Part shown: in pieces, positions 44,868 to 54,156 of the stretch
How positions within the stretch are numbered: the stretch's first letter is position 1
Layout of the letters: each line of letters begins with the position of its first letter
From: Micromonospora inyonensis
GTDB taxonomy: Bacteria > Actinomycetota > Actinomycetes > Mycobacteriales > Micromonosporaceae
Reading direction: 5' to 3'
DNA length: 64,000 nucleotides
Assembly: GCF_900091415.1 (NCBI RefSeq)
Contig: NZ_FMHU01000001.1
Span: 2,790,001-2,854,000, forward strand
Translations under genes and position numbers: made by a program
Notes under the pieces: model-generated
Told to the model about the DNA's origin: nothing
Seen by the model: the letters and a program-made list of their open reading frames with translations, nothing else
The model's database searches: none

Positions 44868-47800
44868 GTGACCGTACTGCCGAGTCCGATCCCGCACCCT
44901 CTCGACTTCTGTCCCTGGCAGCTGCCGGACTGGGTCTACGAGGCACTTGACTGGGTGGTCGGCGTCGAGTGGCCGGAGGGGAACGAGCGGGCGGTCTGGG
45001 ATCTCGCCGACGAGTGGTACGCCGTGGCCGCCGCGTTGGCCGGTCCGCGCGACGACGCCATCACCGCTGCGGGGGAGGTGCTCAGCGGGTACGGGGCGGT
45101 GGGAGCGGTTGCGAAGGCCTTCGACGCCGCCTGGCGGAAGGTGGCCGAGGGCGACGAGGCACCCCTGCCGTTGCTGCTCGCGGTCAGCACGGACCTCGGT
45201 CGCCTCGTCGAGGAGTGCGGCTGCGACATCGAGGGCGCGAAGCTCGAGGTCTGGATCGAGCTGGGCATCCTGGTGGTCGAACTGCTCGCTATGACCGTAG
45301 CGGTCGTCCTCACCGCCGGTGCCGCCTCGCCGGCCGCAGCCGCCGCGATCACCGCGACCCGTTTCGTGGTCCAGCAGATTTTCAAGAAGCTGCTCGCGCA
45401 GCTTGCCCGGAAGACCCTCAAGAAGGGTATGCAGGAGGCGACCGAGCGGGCCGCGAAGCAGGTCACCAAGGATGGCCTGCGCGGGCTGGGGCGGAACGCG
45501 ATACGGAGCGGCCTGTTCGAGGCCGCCCAGGAGGGTGGCGTCAACCTCGCCGTCCAGGGCTACCAGAACTCGACCGGCCGGCGGGACGGCGTGGACCTGG
45601 CCGACCTCGGCACCTCCGCCCTCGGCGGCCTGGCCGGCGGTGCCGCTGCCCCGCTCGCCGGATTGGGCAAGCACGCGGGTAGCCGGGGTGGACAGTTCGC
45701 CGAGCACCTGGGCCGTGAAATCGGCGGCGAGATGGTCGCCGACCAGGCGGCCAGCCTGGCCACCGGTGGCGGATTCGTCGGCTTGGAGGACGCGGCCCGC
45801 GCTGCGGCGTCCGGTGTCACCGGCTCTGTGGTCAGCCAGAGTGACGCGGCGCTCCAGGCACGACTCGACGCCCGGTTGGCCGCAATGAGCGGTACACCCG
45901 TTCCCGTGGTCGACACCGCGCCACCCACACCGGGCGTCCCGGCTGCCGACTCGGGTCCATCGCCGATCCCTACCCAACGGACGCCGTCCGACGTCGGCGA
46001 CACCAGTACGGACGCACCGGCACCCAGAACCCCCGGGACGGACGCCGCGCCGGCTCCGGTTCCGCCCACGCCGAGGGACACCAGTGGCCTGATCGAGGTG
46101 GGCGGCTCTGCCGACGTAGGTGGGTTCCCCGAGGCGAGCGGTTCCGTCGGGGCGGACGGGCAGGCCGTCCGTCGACCGGAGAGCGTTCCGCCGGTCGGGG
46201 CCGAGCCGGCAACCATCGCCCCCAATCCGCCGTCGACCGTCAGCCCGCCCCTGGCACCCGTCCCAGTTGCCGTGTCGCCGAGTCTGTCGTCCGTCCCGGC
46301 GGATCCGGTGCTGGCCGCGTCCCCGGTCACTACGCCCGCGCCGGACCTGGCGGCCACGGCAAGCTCGGTCGGGACGGCGTCAGCGGCCACGCCGACCGTC
46401 ACCGGCACACCACCACCGACTCCGGCGAACGCGGGCTCGACCAGCGTGCATATCGGCGCGCCAACGGCCGTCGCACCGGCCCCCACACCGGCGGTCCCGT
46501 CCGTCCCGGTGGCGGCCTCCGGCGCCGCTCCGCCGGTCGCCACCGTGACCAACACGGCCACGACACCGGTATCGGGCCCGGGGCGGTCGACAGCGACGCC
46601 GACGGAGACCACCGGCTTCAGGGCGACCACCCCGGCCAACGCCGATTCCGGCAAGCAGCCCAAGCAGGATCCGCCGGTGCTCGATCTGTCCCTGTTGGAG
46701 GCACTGGCTCCGAAGACACGCCATTCGCCATCGCCGCCCCCGCCGGCTCCCGATCCGGAACCCGAGCCCGAGCAGCCGGCAGAGCCTCCGTTCAGAAGCC
46801 GCGAGTGGTACGAGAGGACCTGGGCAGCGGATCGGGAGGCGTTCGAACGGCGTCGCTACCGCGGCTACTACGAGGCCCAACGCGCCTGGTTCGAGGACCA
46901 GCGACGGGACACCCTCGTCCGGGAACTTCGCAGTGAGGCGGAGGCGCACTACGAGAAGGCGCGCTGGTTCATCAGGCAGGCCTTTGAGCTGCACCGGGCT
47001 GGGAAACGTGCCCTGTCCGACCGGTTCATCACGCGCGGGCGTGAGGAGGAACGCCTCGGCCACCAGCAGGTGGATCTCGCCGAGGAGGTGCGGGAGGGCG
47101 CGGTCCTGCCGGACGTCACGTTCGTCGAGACCGAGGAGCACTTCCGGCGGATCAACGACGACGTGGCGGAGTTGGCGGTCGGTGGGGTCGAGACCGGCAA
47201 CCGGTCGGCGCTGACCGGCGACGACGTTCCACCCCCGAGCGACCAGACCCGGCCGTACGGGGAACGTGGCGGGCTGCGCCCGCCGCTGGCGCTGCACCAG
47301 ACCGACCTGGAACGGCAGATGCCGCGCGAGCCAGACGGAAGCGTGACCCGGACGGCCGACCCCCGCAAGGGCAGATGGTTCTCGCTGGTCAACGACGGCG
47401 GACCGAGCGCCGACGCGACCCGGGCGATCAACTGCCTCGACTGCACCCTGTCCACGTACGAGACGTGGGTGCACGGCCGACCCCGCGTCTCCGCGCCGCG
47501 TACCTTCGACGGCTACTTCGAGGGTGACGTCAACCGGCCGATCGACGGCGAGTGGGGTGGACCCGGACGGGTGGAGCGGGTCACCGGCGGCGTCTATCAG
47601 CGGGTGACCCCGTCGACCGAGGGCCTGGCACCGGCCGCCGCTCGCCAGCAGGTGATGCAGGGGTACGCCGACCTGCACCGGCAACTGCTCACCGGCGGCC
47701 ACGGCAGCTTCGCCTTCCTCGTGAACACCTGGGAGGGCGGCGGGGCGCACGCATGGGTGGCCCTGAACCAGAACGGCACGGTGCTGTACCTCGACCCGCA

Positions 47801-49286
47801 GATCGGCACCGTGTCGGACCGTCCGCCGTACTTTCACCGTGGTGTGGCGCATCCGGGGAACGTCGCGGGTCTGGATGCGCTCGTGGTCGGCCCCGATGGC
47901 AGGCCACTGCCGCTGCCGGGTTGCGAGGTGGGCGACTTCAGCGAGCAGCGGCCACTGTCCGTTCGGAACGACCAGGCGACGGCAGGACGATCCGGACCGC
48001 ATCTGGCGCGGACGCAGTTCACGGCAGCTCCCGGGCAGCAGCCGGGCTCGCCGGGCACGAACGCCGACCCACCGCAACCAGAACCGGAGCCCGACGTGCT
48101 GCGCGCGGCGCGTGACGGCGCGCGTGACGACCGCATCGCCGCTGGCACTCCCGCGTCCACGGTCATCGCGTCGGCCAGGGATCTCGATGCGGTGTTCTCG
48201 GCTGGCGTCAGCCCTGCGGAAGTGGCCGTCGCTGCGGACCGGGCCGCGCTGGGGAGACTCTTCCCGCACCTGGACGAGAGGGCCACCAACGACCTGACGA
48301 GCCTGTTAGCCGAACCCCGTGTGCAGCAGATGCTCCAGGAGGCGTGGCGGACCCCGCCCAAGGGCGAGCCGCTGTTGGCAGAGACGCTGGTCCGGCAACT
48401 GGCGCAGCGGCCGGATCTCGTCAGCATGGTCCTCGCGACGCCGGAGCTGATGGCTTCGCTCACCGCCCGTCCGCTGACCATGCACCACCTCGCCAGCCAC
48501 CAGCAGGCCATCGACGTTCTGGTGTCGGTCATGGCTGACATATCTTCTCGCGGTCCCGATGCAGTTGTATCGGCTGGGACACCGGAACCAGAGGCGACAC
48601 CCTTGACCAACGAACAACGTCGGATCAGTTCGTCGGTCGAGACGCAGGTCGATGATGTCGACCAGCCCGGTTTTGATCAGCGCCGACGTGGAGACAGTGC
48701 TTATCGGCGACAGTACCTCGACGGTCTCTACGTTGCGGCGGCGGAAGCCCAGGCCGAACTGGCGGGACTGGCAGAACGGCTGGCCCGGGACGGGAACCAG
48801 CAGATCGGAAAGCCGGGTTGGCGTGCTGCTCCAAAAAACCGGCGTCGCGCTGAAGACAAGGTGGATAAGTACCATGGAGATGTGTCGCAGTTACGGGACC
48901 TGGCGGCTGCGAAGATCGAGTTTCGATCCCTGGGGCGACTCTATTCAGTGCTCGACCGGCTACGTCACGAATCAGACGTGCGAATCGTATCCATCGATGA
49001 TCGATTCGAGCGTCCCCAAAGGAGCGGATACCGTGATGTTCAATTGCTCCTAAAGATGTCGAACGGGCACATCGCCGAGTTTCGTCTCCACCTCGCTGCG
49101 CTGGATGAGGTGGCCGTTTGGGAGCATGCACTGTACGAGGTGCGGCGGGACCTGAAGGCCCTAGCCAAGCAGGAGGGACGTCCTCTTCGGCTCATGGAGC
49201 AGGCGATCTTCGATGGAGTGCTCCGTCGCGAGCAGGAGCTGTTCTGGGGGGCGCTATTGTCGACCTACCGAGAGGAGGCGACATGA
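44868..49286 (+). CDS. Large polymorphic toxin: CpnT-like N-terminus, papain-fold deamidase-like domain, RelA/SpoT-like C-terminus
   Basis: 1,472 residues. Residues 1-110 are a CpnT-like WXG100-type head (W-P-E-G-N-E-R-A-V-W-D). A hydrophobic segment (about 142-175) and basic helices follow, then a Pro/Thr/Ala-rich linker (about 345-640). Residues about 830-1010 resemble the Tox-PL papain-fold glutamine deamidase: Cys856 (AINCLDCTLS), His961 (GGAHAWVALNQNG), Asp976 (LYLDPQIG). A helical spacer follows. Residues about 1300-1440 resemble the RelA/SpoT nucleotide pyrophosphokinase fold (KYHGDVSQLRDLAAAKIEFR, SGYRDVQLLLKMSNGHIAEF). Codon usage turns more A/T-ending from about 48,540, just before this tip. 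ATGA overlap with the next gene. Confidence 0.72.
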   Translation: MTVLPSPIPHPLDFCPWQLPDWVYEALDWVVGVEWPEGNERAVWDLADEWYAVAAALAGPRDDAITAAGEVLSGYGAVGAVAKAFDAAWRKVAEGDEAPLPLLLAVSTDLGRLVEECGCDIEGAKLEVWIELGILVVELLAMTVAVVLTAGAASPAAAAAITATRFVVQQIFKKLLAQLARKTLKKGMQEATERAAKQVTKDGLRGLGRNAIRSGLFEAAQEGGVNLAVQGYQNSTGRRDGVDLADLGTSALGGLAGGAAAPLAGLGKHAGSRGGQFAEHLGREIGGEMVADQAASLATGGGFVGLEDAARAAASGVTGSVVSQSDAALQARLDARLAAMSGTPVPVVDTAPPTPGVPAADSGPSPIPTQRTPSDVGDTSTDAPAPRTPGTDAAPAPVPPTPRDTSGLIEVGGSADVGGFPEASGSVGADGQAVRRPESVPPVGAEPATIAPNPPSTVSPPLAPVPVAVSPSLSSVPADPVLAASPVTTPAPDLAATASSVGTASAATPTVTGTPPPTPANAGSTSVHIGAPTAVAPAPTPAVPSVPVAASGAAPPVATVTNTATTPVSGPGRSTATPTETTGFRATTPANADSGKQPKQDPPVLDLSLLEALAPKTRHSPSPPPPAPDPEPEPEQPAEPPFRSREWYERTWAADREAFERRRYRGYYEAQRAWFEDQRRDTLVRELRSEAEAHYEKARWFIRQAFELHRAGKRALSDRFITRGREEERLGHQQVDLAEEVREGAVLPDVTFVETEEHFRRINDDVAELAVGGVETGNRSALTGDDVPPPSDQTRPYGERGGLRPPLALHQTDLERQMPREPDGSVTRTADPRKGRWFSLVNDGGPSADATRAINCLDCTLSTYETWVHGRPRVSAPRTFDGYFEGDVNRPIDGEWGGPGRVERVTGGVYQRVTPSTEGLAPAAARQQVMQGYADLHRQLLTGGHGSFAFLVNTWEGGGAHAWVALNQNGTVLYLDPQIGTVSDRPPYFHRGVAHPGNVAGLDALVVGPDGRPLPLPGCEVGDFSEQRPLSVRNDQATAGRSGPHLARTQFTAAPGQQPGSPGTNADPPQPEPEPDVLRAARDGARDDRIAAGTPASTVIASARDLDAVFSAGVSPAEVAVAADRAALGRLFPHLDERATNDLTSLLAEPRVQQMLQEAWRTPPKGEPLLAETLVRQLAQRPDLVSMVLATPELMASLTARPLTMHHLASHQQAIDVLVSVMADISSRGPDAVVSAGTPEPEATPLTNEQRRISSSVETQVDDVDQPGFDQRRRGDSAYRRQYLDGLYVAAAEAQAELAGLAERLARDGNQQIGKPGWRAAPKNRRRAEDKVDKYHGDVSQLRDLAAAKIEFRSLGRLYSVLDRLRHESDVRIVSIDDRFERPQRSGYRDVQLLLKMSNGHIAEFRLHLAALDEVAVWEHALYEVRRDLKALAKQEGRPLRLMEQAIFDGVLRREQELFWGALLSTYREEAT

Positions 49287-49720
49287 ATGGCGTCCCAGGG
49301 CTCCGACTGCCCTCGTACTTCCGCTACTACACATCGCCAGTAAAACTGGTAGAGGCGCCGGGTGGTGGATTGATGGCTTGGCGAGTCTCGATCGATACGG
49401 GCGGTTGGGAGTCCGCCGACGATCTTATCGAGGAGATTCTCTTCGCCGTGGGTGGAGAGGTGTCGACGCTTTCCGCTGCCGACTTCGTGCAGGAGGTCGA
49501 GCGCTATCGAGCTCGCTACCTGGACGGTGAGGGGCCGATATTCGCCCTCTACGAGACGGTCAAGGCGATCACAGATGTGGAGCGACGAGAGCGCCGATAC
49601 CTGACGCCACGAGAACGTGCGATCGTTAACGGCGTCCGCCGGCAGACGTTCGTCATGTTTGAGGAGCAGCTCCAGCAACAGGGCGATCCAGGCGCCGACC
49701 CGTCCATCGGGCAGGAGTAG
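49283..49720 (+). CDS. Candidate immunity protein for the RelA/SpoT-like toxin tip
   Basis: A 145-residue acidic protein (LRLPSYFRYYTSPVKLVEAP, GGWESADDLIEEILFAVGGE, FVQEVERYRARYLDGEGPIF). No family recognised. It starts ATG 49,283 with GAGGAGG upstream and overlaps the toxin stop by four bases (ATGA), so expression is coupled. It shares the lower-GC codon use of the toxin tip, as expected for a toxin-tip and immunity cassette exchanged together. Function is inferred from position only. Confidence 0.6.
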   Translation: MNGVPGLRLPSYFRYYTSPVKLVEAPGGGLMAWRVSIDTGGWESADDLIEEILFAVGGEVSTLSAADFVQEVERYRARYLDGEGPIFALYETVKAITDVERRERRYLTPRERAIVNGVRRQTFVMFEEQLQQQGDPGADPSIGQE

Positions 49721-49780
49721 GGCTACGGCGTCCGCCGGACTCACCCCGGCCGTCGTGGGTGTACCGGTGGTAGACGATCG

Positions 49781-50404
49781 CTACACGACCTTGTGTCCGT
49801 GGACGCTTGCCAGCGGTGCGAGATCCGGTTCGCCGAACTGCCCCATCATAGACGCGAAGCGGGCCGCCTTGTCTTCGCCGAACCGCCGGACGCTGGACAC
49901 GTAGGAAGCAGCGGAAACGAACGTCGGCGGCGTCGTCTTGCTGTGGAACTTGTCCGCGTACATGACTATGTGTTCCTCGCCGGTCTCGGCCATGTAGTCG
50001 CCGGCCGGTAACGGAAGCCCCTGCCGGAGCACGTCGTCGCGGCACAGCCCCATCCCCGTGTGGCGTGAGCAGAAGCGACACAGAGCCTCCGGATATCCGA
50101 GACCTCGGAGCAACTCGTACCCCAACAGTCCGTGACGGACGTAGTTCTCCTGGTCAAGTGCGCCGCAGGGGCTGTACAGGCGATACACGCCGATGTCGTG
50201 GAGCAGGCTTCCCGCACGGACAAGCTCGATGTCGAGATCGTGCTCCCGTCCGGCAAGCAGGCGCTCGGCCAGCTCGCACACAATCTCGCAGTGGGAGTAG
50301 ACGAGATCGAAGGCGTCGCGAGTCGGCGCGAACTGCTCATGCAGGGCGCGGATCTGCCTATCAGTGGGAATCGAGACGCGGGATCCGGTGAAGCCTGCCT
50401 CCAT
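49781..50404 (-). CDS. HD-domain phosphohydrolase
   Basis: A 207-residue metal-dependent phosphohydrolase of the HDIG type. The motifs are HCEIVCELAERLLAG, S-L-L-H-D-I-G-V-Y-R-L (the HD pair), YVRHGLLGYELLRGLGYPEA and CSRHTGMGLCRDDVLRQGLP; the C-terminal half has YMAETGEEHIVMYADKFHSK. It resembles widespread bacterial HDIG hydrolases with nucleotide or phosphoester substrates. It converges with the immunity gene across 60 bp. Alarmone hydrolysis is possible but not shown. The ATG at 50,404 was chosen. Confidence 0.82.
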   Translation of the reverse strand: MEAGFTGSRVSIPTDRQIRALHEQFAPTRDAFDLVYSHCEIVCELAERLLAGREHDLDIELVRAGSLLHDIGVYRLYSPCGALDQENYVRHGLLGYELLRGLGYPEALCRFCSRHTGMGLCRDDVLRQGLPLPAGDYMAETGEEHIVMYADKFHSKTTPPTFVSAASYVSSVRRFGEDKAARFASMMGQFGEPDLAPLASVHGHKVV

Positions 50405-50512
50405 CGGAGTGAGGCTATCCCTGGACGCTCTGCCACCGGTACCCAGCATGTCGGCCGATCCACCGAACCGGACCGCGGCCAACAACACGGGGCTGTCGAA
50501 TGGCCGGCGACG

Positions 50513-51157
50513 GTGGCGGAGGCGCTGCGCGTACAGGACCGGTTGCGGCCGTTGGTCGACCTGGTCGGGCCGGGTCCCACCGCGCCCACGACGGTGGCCG
50601 GCCTGGACGTCGCCTACGCCGAGGACGGTGACCGGCTCTCGGCGGCCGTCACCGTGCTGGACTCGCGGACGCTGCGGGTCGTCGACTCGGCGGTGGTGAC
50701 CGGCCGCCCGGCGTTCGACTACGTGCCCGGCCTGTTCGCCTTCCGGGAGTTGCCGGCGCTGCTGGACGCGTTGGACCGGCTCGCGAGCCCGCCGGACCTG
50801 CTGGTCTGTGACGGGCACGGGTTGGCGCACCCACGGCGGTTCGGGCTCGCCTGTCATCTCGGGGTGCTCACCGGCCTGCCGGCGATCGGGGTGGGGAAGA
50901 CCCCGCTGGTGGGCACCTGGGATCCACCCGGCGAGCGGCGGGGTTCCTGGTCGCCGCTGGTGGACGGTACGGAGGTGGTGGGCCGGGTGCTGCGTACCCA
51001 GGACGGGGTGAAGCCCGTCTTCGTCTCCGTCGGTCACCGGATGGGCCTGGAGAACGCCTGCGCCCTGGTGCTTGCGTTCGCGCCGGGCTACCGCCTACCG
51101 GAGACCACCCGCACGGCGGACCGGCTCTGCCGGGCGGCGCTGGCCGGTCGCACCTGA
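50513..51157 (+). CDS. nfi: Endonuclease V (inosine-specific repair nuclease)
   Basis: Nicks DNA near deaminated adenine (inosine) for repair. The family motifs are VAGLDVAYAEDGDRLSAAVT (metal Asp), FRELPALLDALDRLASPPDL, VCDGHGLAHPRRFGLACHLG and IGVGKTPLVGTW. I placed the start at GTG 50,513, but the conserved V-E-W-P-A-T-V segment lies just upstream in frame without a clear start codon, so the true start may be earlier or N-terminal sequence has been lost. The gene diverges from the HD hydrolase. Confidence 0.82.
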   Translation: MAEALRVQDRLRPLVDLVGPGPTAPTTVAGLDVAYAEDGDRLSAAVTVLDSRTLRVVDSAVVTGRPAFDYVPGLFAFRELPALLDALDRLASPPDLLVCDGHGLAHPRRFGLACHLGVLTGLPAIGVGKTPLVGTWDPPGERRGSWSPLVDGTEVVGRVLRTQDGVKPVFVSVGHRMGLENACALVLAFAPGYRLPETTRTADRLCRAALAGRT

Positions 51158-51297
51158 CGATGCCGTAGCCGAGGTGGACGGAGCCGGGCCGGGGAGGTGG
51201 GTTGGAGCATCACGGGCGATCGATGCCGCAGGTCGGTCAGCCCTCCAGGAGTAGCCTGACGGCCGGACCCCAACCGGGGAGGAACGGCGAGGTGATC

Positions 51298-52467
51298 ATG
51301 ACGGTACGTCGGAGAGCGGCGCGCCTGGCGGTGGTCTGCGCGCTGGCGGGCGGCGCGGTGGTCCTCGGTGCGCCACCCGCACTGGCCGACGACGACTCGG
51401 TCCGGGTGCGTCTCCCGAGCAGCTTCACCGCTGGCGGATCGGCCGAATCCGTGTCGGTCGAGGTGCGCAAGCGAAGCGGGGGCTGCGTCCTGCTGCGTAC
51501 CGGGCTGCGCCTGCGGCTGGAGGGGGTCCGGGCCGAGCAGGTCGAGGTGCAGGTGTCCGCCGGTGGCCAGTGGTGGCCGGTCCCGGTTTCCGGGGGCGGC
51601 GTGCTGAGCACCGCCCGGACGTCCCCGGCCAACCCGACCCTCTGCAAGGGCAAGAGCATCACGGTGCGGTACCGGGTGACCTTCCTGCCCGGCGCGCCCG
51701 CCGGAAAGCTCACCGTGGCGGGAGAGGCGACCACCGCGGCCGGCCAGACGATCGGCCGGAACGCCGACACGTCCCTGGTCCGGGCGGGCCGGAAGGCCAC
51801 CCCGAGCCCCACTCCGACGAAGAGACCGACCCCGACCCCGACCCCGAGCCCGACGCCGAGTCCGGTGGAGACCGGGCCGCCGACCGAGGATCCGGTGGTG
51901 GATTCGACGCTCGCCGCGGCGGGCGGGGGCGGTGGGCAGGCTGCCGACGGGAGCGGGTCCGGTGGCGGGCTCTCCCTGGTGATGGTCTTCGGCGTGGCTC
52001 TCGTGGCGGTCGGGCTCGGTCTGATCGTCCTGCTCTTCCGCCGCTCCCGCGCGGACCGGCGGGACGAGGACCCGGCGTCGCCCGCGCCGGTGCCGCCGCT
52101 GCCGGGCAACCCGGGCGGCACCACCTACCGCTCCGGCGGCCATCCGGCCCCCGGCGGTATGGCCGGTTACGCCGGTCATCCCGTCCCGCCGGGCGGACAG
52201 CTCCCGCCGGGCGGACAGCTCCCGCCGGGCGGACAGCTCCCGCCGGGCGGACAGCCGGGCCGGGGCACGGTCTACCCGGGGTCACCCCGGGGCGCCGGTC
52301 AGCCGGCGTCGGGCACGGTGTATCCGGCGTCACCTCCGCCACCGGCGTACGGGTCGGGCGGCGCGGTGTATCCGTCGCCGAGATCCGGGCAGCCCGGTAC
52401 GCCCCCGCCTCCGGAGCACACCGGCGGTGGGGACTCGACGGCCATCATGCCTCGCCTACCCGAGTAG
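51298..52467 (+). CDS. Exported membrane protein with Pro-rich cytoplasmic repeats
   Basis: A 389-residue protein. A signal peptide (RLAVVCALAGGAVVLGAPPA) is at residues 8-28. The extracellular domain (about 30-160) is beta-rich and contains RSGGCVLLRTGLRLRLEGVR and PTLCKGKSITVRYRVTFLPG, with conserved Cys. A Pro/Thr stalk (PTPTPSPTPSPVE) precedes a membrane helix (LVMVFGVALVAVGLGLIVLL). The cytoplasmic tail has four P-P-G-G-Q repeats. The ATG at 51,298 has GGCGAGG upstream; a GTG lies two codons earlier. Function unknown. Confidence 0.78.
   Translation: MTVRRRAARLAVVCALAGGAVVLGAPPALADDDSVRVRLPSSFTAGGSAESVSVEVRKRSGGCVLLRTGLRLRLEGVRAEQVEVQVSAGGQWWPVPVSGGGVLSTARTSPANPTLCKGKSITVRYRVTFLPGAPAGKLTVAGEATTAAGQTIGRNADTSLVRAGRKATPSPTPTKRPTPTPTPSPTPSPVETGPPTEDPVVDSTLAAAGGGGGQAADGSGSGGGLSLVMVFGVALVAVGLGLIVLLFRRSRADRRDEDPASPAPVPPLPGNPGGTTYRSGGHPAPGGMAGYAGHPVPPGGQLPPGGQLPPGGQLPPGGQPGRGTVYPGSPRGAGQPASGTVYPASPPPPAYGSGGAVYPSPRSGQPGTPPPPEHTGGGDSTAIMPRLPE
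52186..52254 (+). repeat. 18-bp in-frame tandem repeat
   Basis: Four copies (the last truncated to 15 bp) of CCGCCGGGCGGACAGCTC or a close variant begin at 52,186, 52,204, 52,222 and 52,240 and encode P-P-G-G-Q-L. The copies are nearly identical, implying recent expansion and possible length variation. Confidence 0.85.
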
Positions 52468-52528
52468 CCGCCGTACCCTCCGATACGCTCAGTGGCGTTG
52501 AGGACCCACGGGCGAGGGAGCGAATCCG

Positions 52529-53914
52529 GTGTCTGACCTGTCCCAGATCGTGAAGGCGTACGACGTCCGAGGGACGGTGCCGGACCAGTGGGACGAACGG
52601 GCCGCCGAAGCCCTCGGTGCCGCCTTCACCCACCTGTTGAACACCACCGGCGAACCCGGGGACCAGGTGGTCGTGGGGCACGACATGCGGGCCACCTCGC
52701 CCGGTCTGGCCGCTGCCTTCGGCGCCGGCGTACGCGCCGAGGGTCGCTCGGTGGTGGAGATCGGCCTCGCCTCCACCGACATGCTCTACTACGCCTCCGG
52801 CGCGCTCGGCCTGCCCGGCGCGATGTTCACCGCCAGTCACAATCCGGCCCGGTACAACGGCATCAAGATGTGCCGGGCCGGTGCGCGGCCGATCGGGCAG
52901 GACAGCGGGCTGGCCGAGATCCGCGACCGCGCCCAGGCCCTGCTTGAGAAGGGCGAGGCCGCCCCGACGGGGGAGCCGACCCCGCCGGCGCGGCAGCGCG
53001 ACCTGCGTCCGGAGTACGCCGCCCACCTGCGCGGCCTGGTCGACCTCGCCGGGATCCGGCCGCTCAAGGTGGTGGTCGACGCCGGCAACGGGATGGGCGG
53101 GCACACCGTGCCGAGCGTGCTCGGCGACGCCGTCCTCCCGGCCCTGCCGCTGGAGATCGTCCCGCTCTACTTCGAGCTGGACGGCACCTTCCCCCACCAC
53201 GAGGCGAACCCGCTGGACCCGGCGAACCTGGTCGACCTCCAGCGCGCGGTCGTCGCGCACGGAGCCGACGTCGGGCTGGCCTTCGACGGGGACGCCGACC
53301 GCTGCTTCGCGGTGGACGAGCGGGGCGAGCCGGTCTCCCCGTCCGCGATCACCGCGCTGGTGGCCGCGCGCGAGCTGGCCAAGCACCCCGGCGCGACGGT
53401 CATCCACGGCCTGATCACCTCCCGCGCGGTGCCCGAGATCATCCGGGAGCACGGCGGCAACCCGGTGGTGGCCCGGGTCGGCCACTCCTTCATCAAGGCG
53501 GAGATGGCCCGCACCAACGCGGTCTTCGGCGGCGAGCACTCCGCCCACTACTACTTCCGGGACTTCTGGTTCGCCGACACCGGCATGCTCGCCGCCATGC
53601 ACCTGCTGGCCGCCCTCGGTGAGCAGGACCGTCCCCTCTCCGAGCTGGCCGCCGGGTACGAGCGCTACGTCGCCTCCGGTGAGATCAACTCGACCGTCGC
53701 CGACCAGGCCGGGAAGGTCGCCCAGGTGCGGGCCGCGTACCCGGAGGCGGAGGTCGACACGATGGACGGGTTGACCCTGCGCTTCCCCGACGGGGCCTGG
53801 TTCAACCTGCGCGCCTCGAACACCGAGCCGCTGCTGCGGCTCAACGTCGAGGCACCCACCCGGGACCGGATGGCCGCACTCCGTGACGAGGTGCTCGAAC
53901 GGGTTCGCCGATAA
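52529..53914 (+). CDS. manB: Phosphomannomutase (ManB)
   Basis: Interconverts mannose-6-phosphate and mannose-1-phosphate, feeding GDP-mannose synthesis. 461 residues. The phosphoserine loop F-T-A-S-H-N-P-A-R-Y-N-G is present (Ser103), as is the metal-binding loop G-D-A-D-R in FDGDADRCFAVDERG, and the sugar-binding GGEHSAHYYFRDFWF. The GTG at 52,529 has GAGGGAG upstream. In M. tuberculosis the equivalent gene is Rv3257c, next to the Rv3258c-like gene that here lies 28 kb away. Confidence 0.93.
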   Translation: MSDLSQIVKAYDVRGTVPDQWDERAAEALGAAFTHLLNTTGEPGDQVVVGHDMRATSPGLAAAFGAGVRAEGRSVVEIGLASTDMLYYASGALGLPGAMFTASHNPARYNGIKMCRAGARPIGQDSGLAEIRDRAQALLEKGEAAPTGEPTPPARQRDLRPEYAAHLRGLVDLAGIRPLKVVVDAGNGMGGHTVPSVLGDAVLPALPLEIVPLYFELDGTFPHHEANPLDPANLVDLQRAVVAHGADVGLAFDGDADRCFAVDERGEPVSPSAITALVAARELAKHPGATVIHGLITSRAVPEIIREHGGNPVVARVGHSFIKAEMARTNAVFGGEHSAHYYFRDFWFADTGMLAAMHLLAALGEQDRPLSELAAGYERYVASGEINSTVADQAGKVAQVRAAYPEAEVDTMDGLTLRFPDGAWFNLRASNTEPLLRLNVEAPTRDRMAALRDEVLERVRR

Positions 53915-53976
53915 GATCGCGTGCGCCGGTCGGCGGGACCGACCGGTGAGACCACATACGTGGAAGGAGCCGCGCC

Positions 53977-54156
53977 GTGGCCCTGGATCCGCAGTTGTTG
54001 GAGATCCTCGCCTGTCCGGACACGCACCACGCCCCACTCGACTACGACCCGCAGGCGCAGACGCTGACCTGCACCGAGTGCCACCGGATCTTCGAGGTGC
54101 GGGACGACGTGCCCGTGCTGCTGCTGGACGAGGCACGCCCGGGGCGGCAGTCGTGA
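53977..54156 (+). CDS. Trm112-family small zinc-binding protein
   Basis: A 59-residue protein too short for most automatic calls. It starts at GTG 53,977 with AAGGAG upstream. The Zn ribbon is L-A-C-P-D-T-H-H followed by T-C-T-E-C-H-R, and the fold ends IFEVRDDVPVLLLDE. In bacteria Trm112-like proteins are usually partners of methyltransferases or glycosyl enzymes. Its stop overlaps the next gene start (GTGA), so it is translationally coupled with the SIS-domain gene. Confidence 0.88.
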   Translation: MALDPQLLEILACPDTHHAPLDYDPQAQTLTCTECHRIFEVRDDVPVLLLDEARPGRQS

